Counted from the stretch's first letter, positions 32,941 to 41,780 are shown. The stretch is 64,000 nt of DNA from Streptomyces pyxinicus (GCF_024753135.1 NZ_JANUGP010000010.1:124001-188000); one strand, 5' to 3'. Translations and numbers: made by a program. Notes: generated from the sequence alone by a model not told the origin.

Positions 32941-33778
32941 GGAGATCTCCGCCTTCGCGGCGGAGGAGGAGAAGCGGGTCCTGAGCCTGAAGCCGGTCCT
33001 CGCACCGTCACACGGCCGCTACGGCGACCACCCGCACCAGTCCTACGACGCCTGGCCGGCCCGGGAGCCCGGCGCCCCGCTGGTGATCCTGCTGCACGGC
33101 GGCTACTGGCGCTACGACCGCATGCACCTCACCCCCTTCGCCGCCTACCTCTCCCAGCAGGGCTTCGACGTGCTGCTGCCCGGCTTCCGCCGCTCCGGCG
33201 GCGCCGGCGGCTACCCGGAGACCTTCGACGACGTGGCCCGGATCGTGGACACCCTCCCCGAAGGCCGGCCGTATCTGCTGGCCGGGCACTGCTCCGGCGG
33301 CCACCTGGCCCTGTGGTGCGCGGCGCGCGGTCTGCTGCCCGAGGGCTCCCGCTGGCACACCACAGCCCTCCCGACGGGCGTACTGGCCCTCGCCCCGATC
33401 ACGGACCTCACCGCCACCCGCCGCGACGACCTCAGCGACGGCGCCGCCCTGCAACTCCTCGGCGGCACCGAGGTGTTCGAGGAGCGGCTGCCGGCTGTCG
33501 ATCCCCTCACGCTGCTGCGCGGGGCGGGCACCACCGGTGTGCCCACGGTGCTGCTGCACGGCGCCGCCGATGAGGAGGTCCCGCTCAGCCAGTTCGCCGA
33601 CTACGCGGCCGTACACGAGGACCTGCGGACCGTCGTACTGCCCGGCACCGGCCACTACACGCTCATCGAACCCGGCGCGCCCGGCGCCCGCGCGGTCGCC
33701 GACACCCTCCGGGACATGTCCGCCGCCTTCGGCGCCCGGCGCCCCGGTACCGACTCCGGGAAGGCCACGACCCGATGA
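32930..33778 (+). CDS. antO: AntO, alpha/beta hydrolase (kynurenine formamidase-like)
   Basis: A 282-residue alpha/beta hydrolase. ILLHGGYWRYDRM (about 48-60) contains HGGxW, the mark of kynurenine formamidases. The nucleophile is in LLAGHCSGGHLALW (Ser about 122, elbow GHCSGG), the Asp in GAADEEVPLS and the His in LPGTGHYTLI. Published work on antimycin treats AntO as the enzyme that N-formylates 3-aminosalicylate, while its sequence looks like a formamidase acting on the AntN product. GTG start at 32930 overlaps antN by 11 bp, and the stop overlaps antP (ATGA). Confidence 0.88.
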   Translation: MVSREISAFAAEEEKRVLSLKPVLAPSHGRYGDHPHQSYDAWPAREPGAPLVILLHGGYWRYDRMHLTPFAAYLSQQGFDVLLPGFRRSGGAGGYPETFDDVARIVDTLPEGRPYLLAGHCSGGHLALWCAARGLLPEGSRWHTTALPTGVLALAPITDLTATRRDDLSDGAALQLLGGTEVFEERLPAVDPLTLLRGAGTTGVPTVLLHGAADEEVPLSQFADYAAVHEDLRTVVLPGTGHYTLIEPGAPGARAVADTLRDMSAAFGARRPGTDSGKATTR

Positions 33779-35025
33779 CCACCGCCACCTCACTCGAAGA
33801 CCGGGCCGCCCGCGCCGACGCCGAGGACCCCTTGGCCCCACTGGCCGGGCGCTTCCTGCTCCCCGAGGGCGTCATCTACCTCGACGGGAACTCCCTGGGC
33901 CCGCTGCCCGCCGCCGTACCGCCCGCCCTGGCGGACGCCGTCGGGCGCCAGTGGGGCACCGACCTGATCAACTCCTGGAACGACAACGGCTGGTGGCAGG
34001 CTCCGCTGCGGATCGGCGACACCATCGGCCGCCTGGTCGGGGCCGCGCCGGGGCAGACCGTGGCGGGCGACTCCACCAGCGTGCAGCTGTTCACCGCGCT
34101 CGGCGCCGCCACCGCGCTGCGCCCCGGCCGGCCCCTGCTGGTCACCGACCCCGGGCACTTCCCGACCGACCGCTACCTGGCCGACGCGGTGGCCCGCCGC
34201 CACGACGGCATGGAGGTGTGCCGGGTCCCCCCGGCCGACCTGGAACCGTTCCTCGCCGGGCACGGCTCCCGGGTGGCGGCGGTCAGCTACTCGCCCGTGG
34301 ACTTCCGCACCGGCGAGCTGTACGACATGGCCGCGCTGACCGAGGCCACGCACCGCGCCGGCGCGCTCGCGGTGTGGGACCTGTGCCACGCCGCCGGGGC
34401 GATGCCGCTGCGCCTGGACGCCCTGGAGGTGGACCTCGCCGTCGGCTGCGGCTACAAGTTCCTCAACGGCGGCCCCGGCGCACCCGCCTGGCTCTACGCC
34501 GCCCGCCGCCACCACGACGCCCTCGACACCCCGCTGACCGGCTGGAACGGCCACGCGCACCCCTTCGCCATGCACCGGGACTACACACCGGCCCCGGGCA
34601 TCGCCCGCGCCCGTATCGGCACCCCGCCCATCCTCTCCCTGCTCGCCCTGGAAGCGGCCCTCACCGTCTTCGAGGACGTGGACCTGAGCGAACTGCGCGC
34701 CAAGAGCCTGTCGTTGACGGACTTCTTCCTGACCTGCGCCGACGAACTTCTCACCCCGCTCGGCATCACACCCGTGACACCCCGGGACCCGGCCCGCCGC
34801 GCCGGCCACGTCGCCCTGCGTCACCCGCACGCCCACGGCCTGACCCGGGCCCTGGCGGACCGGGGCGTCGTCATCGACATGCGCGCCCCCGACCTGCTCC
34901 GCTTCGGCGTCAACGCGCTCTACACCACCCACACCGAACTCCTCACGGCGGCCCGGCACTTGCGGGCCGTCGTGCGAGAGTCGGCCTACGACCCCGCACC
35001 GCCGCGCTCGGGCCCGGTCACCTGA
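33775..35025 (+). CDS. antP: Kynureninase AntP
   Basis: A 416-residue fold-type I PLP enzyme. IYLDGNSLGPLP near residue 35, VSYSPVDFRTGELYDM, the PLP-anchoring region LAVWDLCHAAGAMPL, and the Schiff-base Lys in GCGYKFLNGGPGAPAW (about 229) are all kynureninase marks. It cleaves kynurenine to anthranilate and Ala, supplying the aryl starter. In short-form clusters this gene is absent and housekeeping enzymes serve. Last gene of antH-P. Confidence 0.93.
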   Translation: MTTATSLEDRAARADAEDPLAPLAGRFLLPEGVIYLDGNSLGPLPAAVPPALADAVGRQWGTDLINSWNDNGWWQAPLRIGDTIGRLVGAAPGQTVAGDSTSVQLFTALGAATALRPGRPLLVTDPGHFPTDRYLADAVARRHDGMEVCRVPPADLEPFLAGHGSRVAAVSYSPVDFRTGELYDMAALTEATHRAGALAVWDLCHAAGAMPLRLDALEVDLAVGCGYKFLNGGPGAPAWLYAARRHHDALDTPLTGWNGHAHPFAMHRDYTPAPGIARARIGTPPILSLLALEAALTVFEDVDLSELRAKSLSLTDFFLTCADELLTPLGITPVTPRDPARRAGHVALRHPHAHGLTRALADRGVVIDMRAPDLLRFGVNALYTTHTELLTAARHLRAVVRESAYDPAPPRSGPVT

Positions 35026-35067
35026 AACCCGGTGGCGGCTCGGCACCGCCGACGACACGATGGGCCC

Positions 35068-35628
35068 ATGAGCGACCATCCCGAGCGCTGGACCCAGGCC
35101 ACGGTCTACCCGGACATGTGGACGGACCCTGACGACGACCCGCGCGACAGCGAAGGTGTCAGCCCCGACGGCGAACTCCCCACGCTCCAGGACTTCCTGA
35201 GCAACTACCGGCTGACCCTGCGGATGAAGTGCGAGGGTCTGGACGCCGAGCAGCTGGCCCGCCGCTCCGTCCCGCCCTCCCCCCTGTCCCTGCTCGGCCT
35301 GCTGCGGCACCTCGCCGAGGTGGAGCGGGACTGGCGCGACTGGATCACCGACGCCGACCCGCTGCCGAAGCTGTACGGCGCACGGGACGCCGACTTCGAG
35401 GGCGCTATCGCCGACCCCGCAGTGGTCGACGCCGCCTACGCCGACCTGGCCCGCGAGCAGGCCGCCACCGACGCCGCCCTGGCCGCCCACCCGGACCTCG
35501 GCGAACGCCTCGGCAAGGACGGCATCGCGGTCCGCGAACTCCTGGTCCACCGCATCGAGGAGTACGCCCGGCACTGCGGCCACGCCGACCTGCTGCGCGA
35601 ACGCGTCGACGGCCGGGTGGGCCAGTAG
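35068..35628 (+). CDS. DinB/DUF664-family protein
   Basis: A 186-residue four-helix DinB-like protein of the DUF664 type common in actinobacteria. LSLLGLLRHLAEVERDW (His about 95) and a C-terminal LVHRIEEYARHCGHADLLRE match the conserved helices with metal-binding His. Family members include mycothiol-dependent transferases, but most are uncharacterised. It starts 42 bp after antP on the same strand; I regard it as outside the pathway because no antimycin step needs it. Confidence 0.75.
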   Translation: MSDHPERWTQATVYPDMWTDPDDDPRDSEGVSPDGELPTLQDFLSNYRLTLRMKCEGLDAEQLARRSVPPSPLSLLGLLRHLAEVERDWRDWITDADPLPKLYGARDADFEGAIADPAVVDAAYADLAREQAATDAALAAHPDLGERLGKDGIAVRELLVHRIEEYARHCGHADLLRERVDGRVGQ

Positions 35629-35673
35629 CCGCACCCGCTGCCGCGCCGGGGGAGGGGCGGGTCGGCGGGCTGG

Positions 35674-36849
35674 TCAGGAAGGGACGGGCGCCGGGCTCAG
35701 TGAGCGCACCGCCGCGACGAGCAGCCCGGCGGCCCGGTCGACCTCCGCCTCGGTCGTCCAGCGGCCCAGCGACAGGCGTACCGCGGCCAGGGCGCGGACC
35801 TTGTCCAGGCCCATCGCGCGCAGCACGGGCGAGGGGGAGTGGGCCCCGCTGTGGCAGGCGGAGCCGGTGGAGGCCGCGAGCCCGGGAGCGGCGGCCAGCA
35901 GGTCGTGGCCCGTGACTCCGTCGACGCTGAGGTTGAGGGTGTTGGGCAGGCGATGGCGCGCGGAGCCGTTCAGCCGGACCCGGCCGGGCAAGGTGCGCGA
36001 CAGCTCCCGGTGCAGACGGTCGCGCAGCGCCGCGAGGCGCGGCCCGGCGCCGTCGGCGAGGTCCGCGGCGGCGAGATCCGCCGCGCTGCCCAGGGCCACC
36101 GCCAGGGCCACGTTCTCGGTGCCGGCGCGCAGGCCACCCTCCTGGCCGCCGCCGTAGACCAGCGGTTCGAGCCGGACGCCCGACCGGACGTACAGGGCAC
36201 CGACGCCTTTCGGGGCGTACAGCTTGTGTCCGACGACGGTGACGAGGTCCGCGCCGAGCACCCGTACGTCCAGCGGCACCTTGCCGGCCGCCTGCGCGGC
36301 GTCGCAGTGGAACAGCGCGCCCCGCTCGTGGGCGAGGCGGGCCAGCTCGTCGACCGGTTGCAGGGTGCCCGTCTCGTTGTTGGCGGCCATCACCGAGACC
36401 ACCGCCGTCCGCCCGTCCAGGTGCGCGGCCAAATCGGCGGGGTCCACCCGGCCGTCCCGGCCGACCGGCAGCCACGTCACCTCGGTGCCGTGCAGCCGGT
36501 GCAGCGCGCGGCACGCCTCCAGGACGGCCGGGTGCTCGGTGACCTGGGTGATCACGCGCCGTCGGCCGGGCCCGGCCGCCAGGACGGCGCCGCGCAGCGC
36601 GAGATTGTCCGCCTCCGATCCGGAGCCGGTGAACACGATCTCGCCGGGCCCGGCCCCGAGCAGTGCCGCGACCTGCCGACGCGCCCGGGCCAGCGCCGCC
36701 CGCGGACCGGTGCCGTAGACATGCGCGCTGGACGGATTGCCGAACCCGTCCGCCAGGAAGGGCAGCATCGCCTCGACCACGCGGGGATCGACCGGGGTGG
36801 TGGCGTTGTGGTCCAGGTAGACGGGGCCGGGGTGTGCGGGCGTGTTCAT
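35674..36849 (-). CDS. Cysteine desulfurase (IscS/NifS family)
   Basis: A 391-residue PLP enzyme. YLDHNATTPVD at the N-terminus, TGSGSEADNLAL, HCDAAQAAGKVPL, the Lys motif GHKLYAPKGVGALY (about 206), GGGQEGGLRAGT and the persulfide Cys in STGSACHSGAHSPS (about 331) are all present. It should release sulfur from Cys for Fe-S or thio-cofactors. ATG 36849. No isc/suf partners flank it, so its acceptor is unknown. Confidence 0.88.
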   Translation of the reverse strand: MNTPAHPGPVYLDHNATTPVDPRVVEAMLPFLADGFGNPSSAHVYGTGPRAALARARRQVAALLGAGPGEIVFTGSGSEADNLALRGAVLAAGPGRRRVITQVTEHPAVLEACRALHRLHGTEVTWLPVGRDGRVDPADLAAHLDGRTAVVSVMAANNETGTLQPVDELARLAHERGALFHCDAAQAAGKVPLDVRVLGADLVTVVGHKLYAPKGVGALYVRSGVRLEPLVYGGGQEGGLRAGTENVALAVALGSAADLAAADLADGAGPRLAALRDRLHRELSRTLPGRVRLNGSARHRLPNTLNLSVDGVTGHDLLAAAPGLAASTGSACHSGAHSPSPVLRAMGLDKVRALAAVRLSLGRWTTEAEVDRAAGLLVAAVRSLSPAPVPS

Positions 36850-36912
36850 GTTCCCACCGTCACCGGCCTCGCGGTGCGGACCCCATAGCGACGCGCGCCG
36901 CCGGCGGTCCGC

Positions 36913-37227
36913 TTACCGCGTGCCGTTCTCGAAGAGGGCGATCTGGTCCTTGACCCAGGGGTCGTAGACCGCCGAGCGCTGGGCCGCGGACGGGTAGAAC
37001 GCCGCGATCTGGTCCTTGATCCACGGGTCCGTGGCCGGCCGGGCGGCATCGTGGTGGTGGGACGCGTGCCGGGCGCCGTGGCCGTGGTGGTGTGCGGCGC
37101 CGTGGATGTGGTGGTGCCGGTCAGTATGAGGAGTGGCCGCTGTCGCGGGACCGCCGCCGATCATCATCACGCCCGCGGCTACCGCGGTGGACGCACCGAG
37201 GATCGCGATCCGTCGCGTCGAGTTCAT
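36913..37227 (-). CDS. Secreted His-rich protein with DPW-x-KDQIA repeats
   Basis: A 104-residue protein with a clear signal peptide (RRIAILGASTAVAAGVMMIG, cleavage near ATAA, about residue 31). The mature part is first His-rich (DRHHHIHGAAHHHGHGARHA, then SHHHD), followed by two copies of a short motif, DPWIKDQIAAF and DPWVKDQIALF, about 25 residues apart. His tracts suggest zinc, copper or nickel binding outside the cell, and the repeats suggest protein-protein contacts. Strong AAGGAGGAGGAG before ATG 37227. I recognise no family. Confidence 0.75.
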   Translation of the reverse strand: MNSTRRIAILGASTAVAAGVMMIGGGPATAATPHTDRHHHIHGAAHHHGHGARHASHHHDAARPATDPWIKDQIAAFYPSAAQRSAVYDPWVKDQIALFENGTR

Positions 37228-37337
37228 GGTCTCCTCCTCCTTGCCAGGCCCGCGCCGCCCCGGTTTTCCCGGTGGCGGTGCGGGCGCCTCCAGAGGACGC
37301 GACTACCCGCTGACCCGCCGCGCACACGCCATCCGGA

Positions 37338-38062
37338 TCATTTGATTCCGGTTGTGGCGATGCCCTGGACGATCTGCCGCTGGAACACCAGGAAGACGGC
37401 GATGAGCGGCAGGAAGCCCAGCACGGAGGAGGCCATGACCTCGGCGTACTGGATGTTGCTGTTGTTGATCAGGGAGGCCAGGCCCACCGGGATCGTCTGC
37501 GACGTGGTCTGGTTCAGGACCAGCAGCGGCCACAGGAAGGAGTTCCAGGACGTGATGAAGGTCAGGATGGCGGCCGTGGACAGCGCCGGCCGGCACATGG
37601 GCATGCAGATCGCCGTATAGACCCGCCATCAGCCCGCCCCGTCGATGCGGGCGGCCTCGATCAGGGGCCGCGGGATGCCCCGGAAGAACGCCTGGAAGAC
37701 GAAGACGGAGATCGGCGCGGCCACCGACGGCAGGACCAGCGCCCAGAAGGTGCCCAGCAGGTGGAAGGAGCGGTACTCGATGAACTGCGGCAGCACCAGC
37801 ACCTCGGTCGGCAGCATCAGCGCCGCCGTGACCAGGGCCATGACCAGGCCCCGGCCCCGGAAGCGGAGGACGGCCAGCGCGAAGCCCGCCATCGAGCCGA
37901 AGGCCACCGTGAGGACCACGGCGAGGACCGAGATCACCAGGCTGTTGAGGTACCAGGTGCCGATCGGGTAGTCGTCCCACGCGTAGGAGTAGGCGTGCAG
38001 GGACCAGCCGCCCGCGAACGGCGAGGTGGGGTGCTGGGTGATCGATCCGTCCGGGCGCAGGC
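37338..38062 (-). pseudogene. Carbohydrate ABC permease (MalG-type), truncated with nonsense codon
   Basis: The minus strand encodes the C-terminal two thirds of a MalG-like sugar permease (VLTVAFGSMAGFALAVLRF, LPQFIEYRSFHLLGTFWALV, the EAA loop PRPLIEAARIDGAG, then LTFITSWNSFLWPLLVLNQT to the end). A TGA at about 37629-37631 follows DGAG and interrupts the EAA loop, after which the same frame resumes WRVYTAICMPM. The first transmembrane part and the start are missing; similarity stops near 38060, where a GH2 fragment begins on the other strand. Confidence 0.8.
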
Positions 38063-38335
38063 GAAGTCCCCCTGATGATCACCGAGTTCGGCGGTCTGTC
38101 GCTGCACGCCGACGCCGGGGACTTCTCCTACACCCGCACCGACTCCGACAAGCAGTACGCGGCACTGCTGGCCGACCTCTTCGCGGCGCTGCGCGCCAGC
38201 ACGGTCGTGGCGGGCTTCTGCTACACCCAGTTCATGGACACCGCACAGGAGACCAACGGCCTGCTCTTCGCGGACGGTTCACCGAAGCTGCCGCTGGAGA
38301 CCATCCGGCACATCGTCACCGGCGAGCCGGCCTGA
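38063..38335 (+). pseudogene. Glycoside hydrolase family 2, C-terminal fragment
   Basis: About 90 codons encode the end of a GH2 beta-galactosidase/glucuronidase-like enzyme: VPLMITEFGGLSLH carries the region of the catalytic nucleophile Glu, followed by RASTVVAGFCYTQFMDTAQE and TNGLLFADGSPKLPLE. The remaining several hundred residues are absent. An ATG exists at 38075 but the product could not fold as a TIM barrel. It abuts the permease remnant head to head. Confidence 0.8.
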
Positions 38336-38348
38336 CACGACCGCGCGA

Positions 38349-38383
38349 CCGGGGGCCGCCACTCGCCGAGCGGCGGCCCCCGG
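38349..38383. terminator. Bidirectional terminator
   Basis: CCGGGGGCCGCC, 11-nt loop, GGCGGCCCCCGG: a perfect 12-bp stem between the GH2 fragment and the stop of the minus-strand amidohydrolase gene. Confidence 0.75.
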
Positions 38384-38385
38384 CC

Positions 38386-39285
38386 TCACAGGCCGAACAG
38401 CCCCGCCGCGTTGTCGTGGCACACCGCGCGCAGCCACTCCCGCCCCAGTCCGAGCCGTTCCAGGGCGTGCAGTTGGTGCACATAGGGATACGGCAGGTTG
38501 GGGAAGTCCGAGCCGAGCAGGACGCGGTCGCCGAGCGCGGCCAGCCGTGGCAGGGCCCGGCGCGGGAACGGCATGAACCCCTCGGCGAAGTCGGTGAAGG
38601 CCATCGTGGTGTCCAGCCGTACCTGCGGGTACCGTTCGGCGAGGTCCAGGAACTCCTCGTACTCGGGCATCCCCAGGTGCGCGACGATCAGCCGCAGCCG
38701 CGGGTGGCGGGCCAGCACCCGCGCGATCGGCTCCGGGCCGGTGTGCTCGCCGGGTGCGGGCCCGGAGCCGCAGTGGATCACCACGGGGACGCCGGCCTCG
38801 GCGAGCACATCCCAGGCCGGCCGCAGCAGTTCGTCCGCCGGGTCGTACGCGCCCACCTGCACATGTGCCTTGAACACCCGCGCGCCCGCCGCCACGGCCT
38901 CGCGCACATATGTCCCGACGTCCGGCTCGGGGTAGAGGGTGGCGGTGTGCAGGCAGTCGGGGGTGCGGCGGGCGAAGTCGGCCGCCCACCCGTTCAGCCG
39001 GCGGGCCATGCCGGGCTTGTGCGGGTAGAGCATCGCGGTGAACGCCCGGACCCCGAACTCCCTGAGCAGCGCGGTGCGTTCGGCCTCCTCCCGCCGGTAG
39101 GCGATGGGCCACTCAAGACCGCCGGTCAGCGGCCCCCGGGCGCCGAAGTACTCCCAGACCTTGCGCAGGACCCGCTCGGGCATGAAGTGCGTGTGGACGT
39201 CGACCAGTCCGGGAAGCCCGAGCCCGGCCCAGAACCGGCGGACCTCCCCGGCTTCCCCGTCCGACGGCACGTGGTGATCGTTCAT
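38386..39285 (-). CDS. Amidohydrolase (amidohydro-rel, decarboxylase-like)
   Basis: A 299-residue TIM-barrel metal-dependent hydrolase of the ACMSD/TIM-barrel amidohydrolase type. VDVHTHFMPERVL gives the first HxH, VVIHCGSGP the next His, IVAHLGMPEYEEF another, and LLGSDFPNLPYPY the metal Asp. Members hydrolyse or decarboxylate cyclic and aromatic acids; substrate is not deducible. ATG at 39285 is preferred because GAGGGTGGG lies at the right distance; a GTG three codons upstream is also possible. Confidence 0.8.
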   Translation of the reverse strand: MNDHHVPSDGEAGEVRRFWAGLGLPGLVDVHTHFMPERVLRKVWEYFGARGPLTGGLEWPIAYRREEAERTALLREFGVRAFTAMLYPHKPGMARRLNGWAADFARRTPDCLHTATLYPEPDVGTYVREAVAAGARVFKAHVQVGAYDPADELLRPAWDVLAEAGVPVVIHCGSGPAPGEHTGPEPIARVLARHPRLRLIVAHLGMPEYEEFLDLAERYPQVRLDTTMAFTDFAEGFMPFPRRALPRLAALGDRVLLGSDFPNLPYPYVHQLHALERLGLGREWLRAVCHDNAAGLFGL

Positions 39286-39428
39286 GCCGCCCACCCTCGT
39301 CCGTGAGACGAGCCGGGGTCCACCCCCGTGCGCGGGGTGAGGCGGCCGTCACCCGGGTCGCTCCGTGCGACGCCTCCCGCCCCACTCTGGCCCGCGCTAC
39401 CGCCCCGCCGGGCCGTCGGGGACCTGAG

Positions 39429-40427
39429 TCACCGCCCGGCGCGCCCCCGCGCCGCGCCCCGTGGCTTCAGCGGGGCGTTCGGGAGTTCCGGGGCCGGCAG
39501 CGGGGCGCCGTCGTAGCCCTCGACCTCGCCGAAGCGGGCTCCGTTCGCCCAGTCCGCGCGGGCCTGGACGACCTCCGCGTGGGAGCGGCACACGAAGTTC
39601 CACCACATGACGATCTCCTCGCCGAAGGGCGGGCCGCCGAGGAGTACGACGCGGGCGGTGTCGTCGGAGGTGTTGGCGAGGCTGAGGCTCTCGGCACCGT
39701 CCGGTACGTAGCCCAGCTCGGCCGGGCCGAGCCGGGTGCCGGCGGCGCGCACCTCGCCCCGGTCGACCAGCACGCCGTGCTCGAAGGCGGGGTCCACCGG
39801 CAGGCTCACCGTGGCGCGCGGGTCCAGGAGGAGTTCGGCGCCGAGCAGCGGGGTGAAGGTGCGCACGGGGGAGACGGCGCCGGCGAGGGAGCCCAGGAAG
39901 ACGCGCAGGACGGCACCCCCGACCCGTACCGGCGGCGGGACGTGGTGCTGGAAGTCCCGTGCGGTGTCCCGGTGTTCGTCCGGCAGCGCCACCCACAGCT
40001 GCACGCCGTGCAGGACGGTGGTGCGGGGCGTGGACACCTCGGAGTGCGCGATGCCGTGTCCGCCGGTCATCAGGTTCAGCTCGCCGGGCCGTACGAGGGC
40101 GTGGCTGCCGAGGCTGTCGCGGTGCTCGATCTCCCCGCTGAACAGCCAGCTGACCGTCTGAAGCCCGGTGTGCGGGTGCGGGGCGACGACCATGCCGCCG
40201 CTGCGGGCGACGTCGTCGGGGCCGTAGTGGTCGGCGAAGCACCAGGCGCCGATCATGCTGCGGGAGCGCTGGGGGAGTGTGCGCCGCACGGTCATCGCGC
40301 GCGGGCCGCCGAGCGGTACGTCGCGGGGCGTGAGGATCTCGACGCGGGACGCCGGGCCCGGCGGGCCGTCCTCGACAGGAGTACCGCCGCACCGCAGTTC
40401 GGCAGGCCGTGTCTCGGTGTTGCTCAC
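39429..40427 (-). CDS. Pirin family protein
   Basis: A 332-residue bicupin. The N-terminal cupin has the iron-binding HPHTGLQTVSWLFSGEIEHRD (His about 82 and 84) and LMTGGHGIAHSEVS. The C-terminal half is the pirin C domain (PPFGEEIVMWWNFVCRSH). Some pirins have quercetin 2,3-dioxygenase activity and others act as redox-sensitive partners. GTG at 40427 is chosen because GGGGAGGTGGGC precedes it; an ATG at 40448 in the same frame would place that ribosome site inside the gene. Confidence 0.85.
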   Translation of the reverse strand: MSNTETRPAELRCGGTPVEDGPPGPASRVEILTPRDVPLGGPRAMTVRRTLPQRSRSMIGAWCFADHYGPDDVARSGGMVVAPHPHTGLQTVSWLFSGEIEHRDSLGSHALVRPGELNLMTGGHGIAHSEVSTPRTTVLHGVQLWVALPDEHRDTARDFQHHVPPPVRVGGAVLRVFLGSLAGAVSPVRTFTPLLGAELLLDPRATVSLPVDPAFEHGVLVDRGEVRAAGTRLGPAELGYVPDGAESLSLANTSDDTARVVLLGGPPFGEEIVMWWNFVCRSHAEVVQARADWANGARFGEVEGYDGAPLPAPELPNAPLKPRGAARGRAGR

Positions 40428-40516
40428 CGGAGCCCACCTCCCCTCCATGATAGTTCCAGATTCAACAACGTCGAGCATAGTGGCGCACCTCGCTCGGCGC
40501 ACCCCCGGCTCCGAGC

Positions 40517-41749
40517 CTATGCGTGCCGCTCCTTCTCCGGTGGGCGGAGGAACTCCCGCCAGCCGCCGTCCGGCGCCTCCCCGACCTGGAGGGTGCGCAG
40601 CCGGGCGAGGAGGTCCGGGTCCTGGGCGTCGAGCCAGTCCACGAACTGCCGGAAGGAGACCAGGCGGACCTCCGGCCGGCCGGCGATCTGCTGCAGTGTC
40701 TCCTCGGCCGCGTCCATGTAGATACCGCCGTTCCACTCCTCGAAGTGGTTGCCGATGAACAGCGGCGCCCGGTTCGTCCGGTAGGCCCGCTCGAACCCGG
40801 CCAGATACGACTGGGTCGCCTGCGCCCGCCAGTACGGGTAGTTGTACGACGGTGCCCGCGTCGAGTTCCCCGACTGGTTGGCCAGCATGTTGTAGTCCAT
40901 GGACAGCACCTCGAACTGCCGCCCGGGGAAAGGGATCTCCTGGAGCGGCAGGTCCCAGACACCCTGCCGCTTGCGGGGCCAGCGCTGTACCCCGCCGGGC
41001 GAGGAGGCGTCGTAGCGCCAGCCCAGCTCCCGGGCGACCGGCAGCAGGTTCTCCTGCCCCAGCAGGCACGGGGTGCGACCGCCGATCAGCTCCGTGCCGT
41101 AGTCGAAGGGCAGCGGTGGCAGGTCGCGCCAACCGGTGTGGGTGCGCCAGGACGTGACGAAGGTGCGGGCCTGCTCGATCTCCGAGCGCCACTCCGCCGG
41201 GCCCCAGTCGGCCACCGAGCCCGAGCCCGCGCAGAAGTGCCCGTTGAAGTGGGTGCCGATCTCGTGTCCGTCCAGCCAGGCCTGGCGGACGTGGGTGAGG
41301 GTCGACCTGAGGTGGGCGTCGGTCAGGTAGCCGATGTCGGAGGCGCCGACCGGGTTGTTGGGCGGCCGGTACAGCCGCTTCTTCGACTCCGGCAGCAGAT
41401 ACAGGCCGGACAGGAAGAACGTCATGTGCGCGCCGTGGGCGCGGGCCAGTTCCAGGAAGCGCGGGAACAGACCGGTGCCGACCTCGCCGGCGCCGTCCCA
41501 GGAGAACACCACGAACTGCGGTGGCGTCTCGCCCGGTTCGAGGGCGCGGGGCGGGTCCGGCTGGTTCGGCTGGGGGCCGGTGTGCGCCGTGGAACCGTCG
41601 CCGATCGGCCGGGGCGGCGCGGCCGGGACGCCCGGGGCGCCGGCGCGCGGCCGGTCCTCCCCGCCGCCCCGGCCCAGCGCGAGGGCGGCCGCCCCGATGC
41701 CGGCACCGAGACCCAGGCGTGCCATGTTCCGGCGGCTGATCCCACTCAT
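40517..41749 (-). CDS. Tat-exported polysaccharide-deacetylase-like protein
   Basis: A 410-residue protein beginning MSGISRRNMARLGLGAGIGA, a twin-arginine signal, then a Pro-rich linker. The body has a NodB-like fold (FVVFSWDGAGEVGTGLFPRF, HMTFFLSGLYLLP, GHEIGTHFNGHF, PLFIGNHFEEWNGG), with the usual DDG changed to WDG. This places it with lineage-specific deacetylase-like lipid/polysaccharide hydrolases whose activity is unproven. Start at ATG 41749 with GGGAGG. Confidence 0.78.
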   Translation of the reverse strand: MSGISRRNMARLGLGAGIGAAALALGRGGGEDRPRAGAPGVPAAPPRPIGDGSTAHTGPQPNQPDPPRALEPGETPPQFVVFSWDGAGEVGTGLFPRFLELARAHGAHMTFFLSGLYLLPESKKRLYRPPNNPVGASDIGYLTDAHLRSTLTHVRQAWLDGHEIGTHFNGHFCAGSGSVADWGPAEWRSEIEQARTFVTSWRTHTGWRDLPPLPFDYGTELIGGRTPCLLGQENLLPVARELGWRYDASSPGGVQRWPRKRQGVWDLPLQEIPFPGRQFEVLSMDYNMLANQSGNSTRAPSYNYPYWRAQATQSYLAGFERAYRTNRAPLFIGNHFEEWNGGIYMDAAEETLQQIAGRPEVRLVSFRQFVDWLDAQDPDLLARLRTLQVGEAPDGGWREFLRPPEKERHA

Positions 41750-41763
41750 CGGCCTCCCGCCCC

Positions 41764-41780
41764 GTGCCCCGCCGGGGCAC
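41764..41780 (-). other. Hairpin in leader of the Tat deacetylase gene
   Basis: GTGCCCC-GCC-GGGGCAC, a perfect 7-bp stem with 3-nt loop, 15 bp upstream of the start codon. The stretch at about 41820-41860 is unusually AT-rich for the window and probably holds the promoter. Confidence 0.4.
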
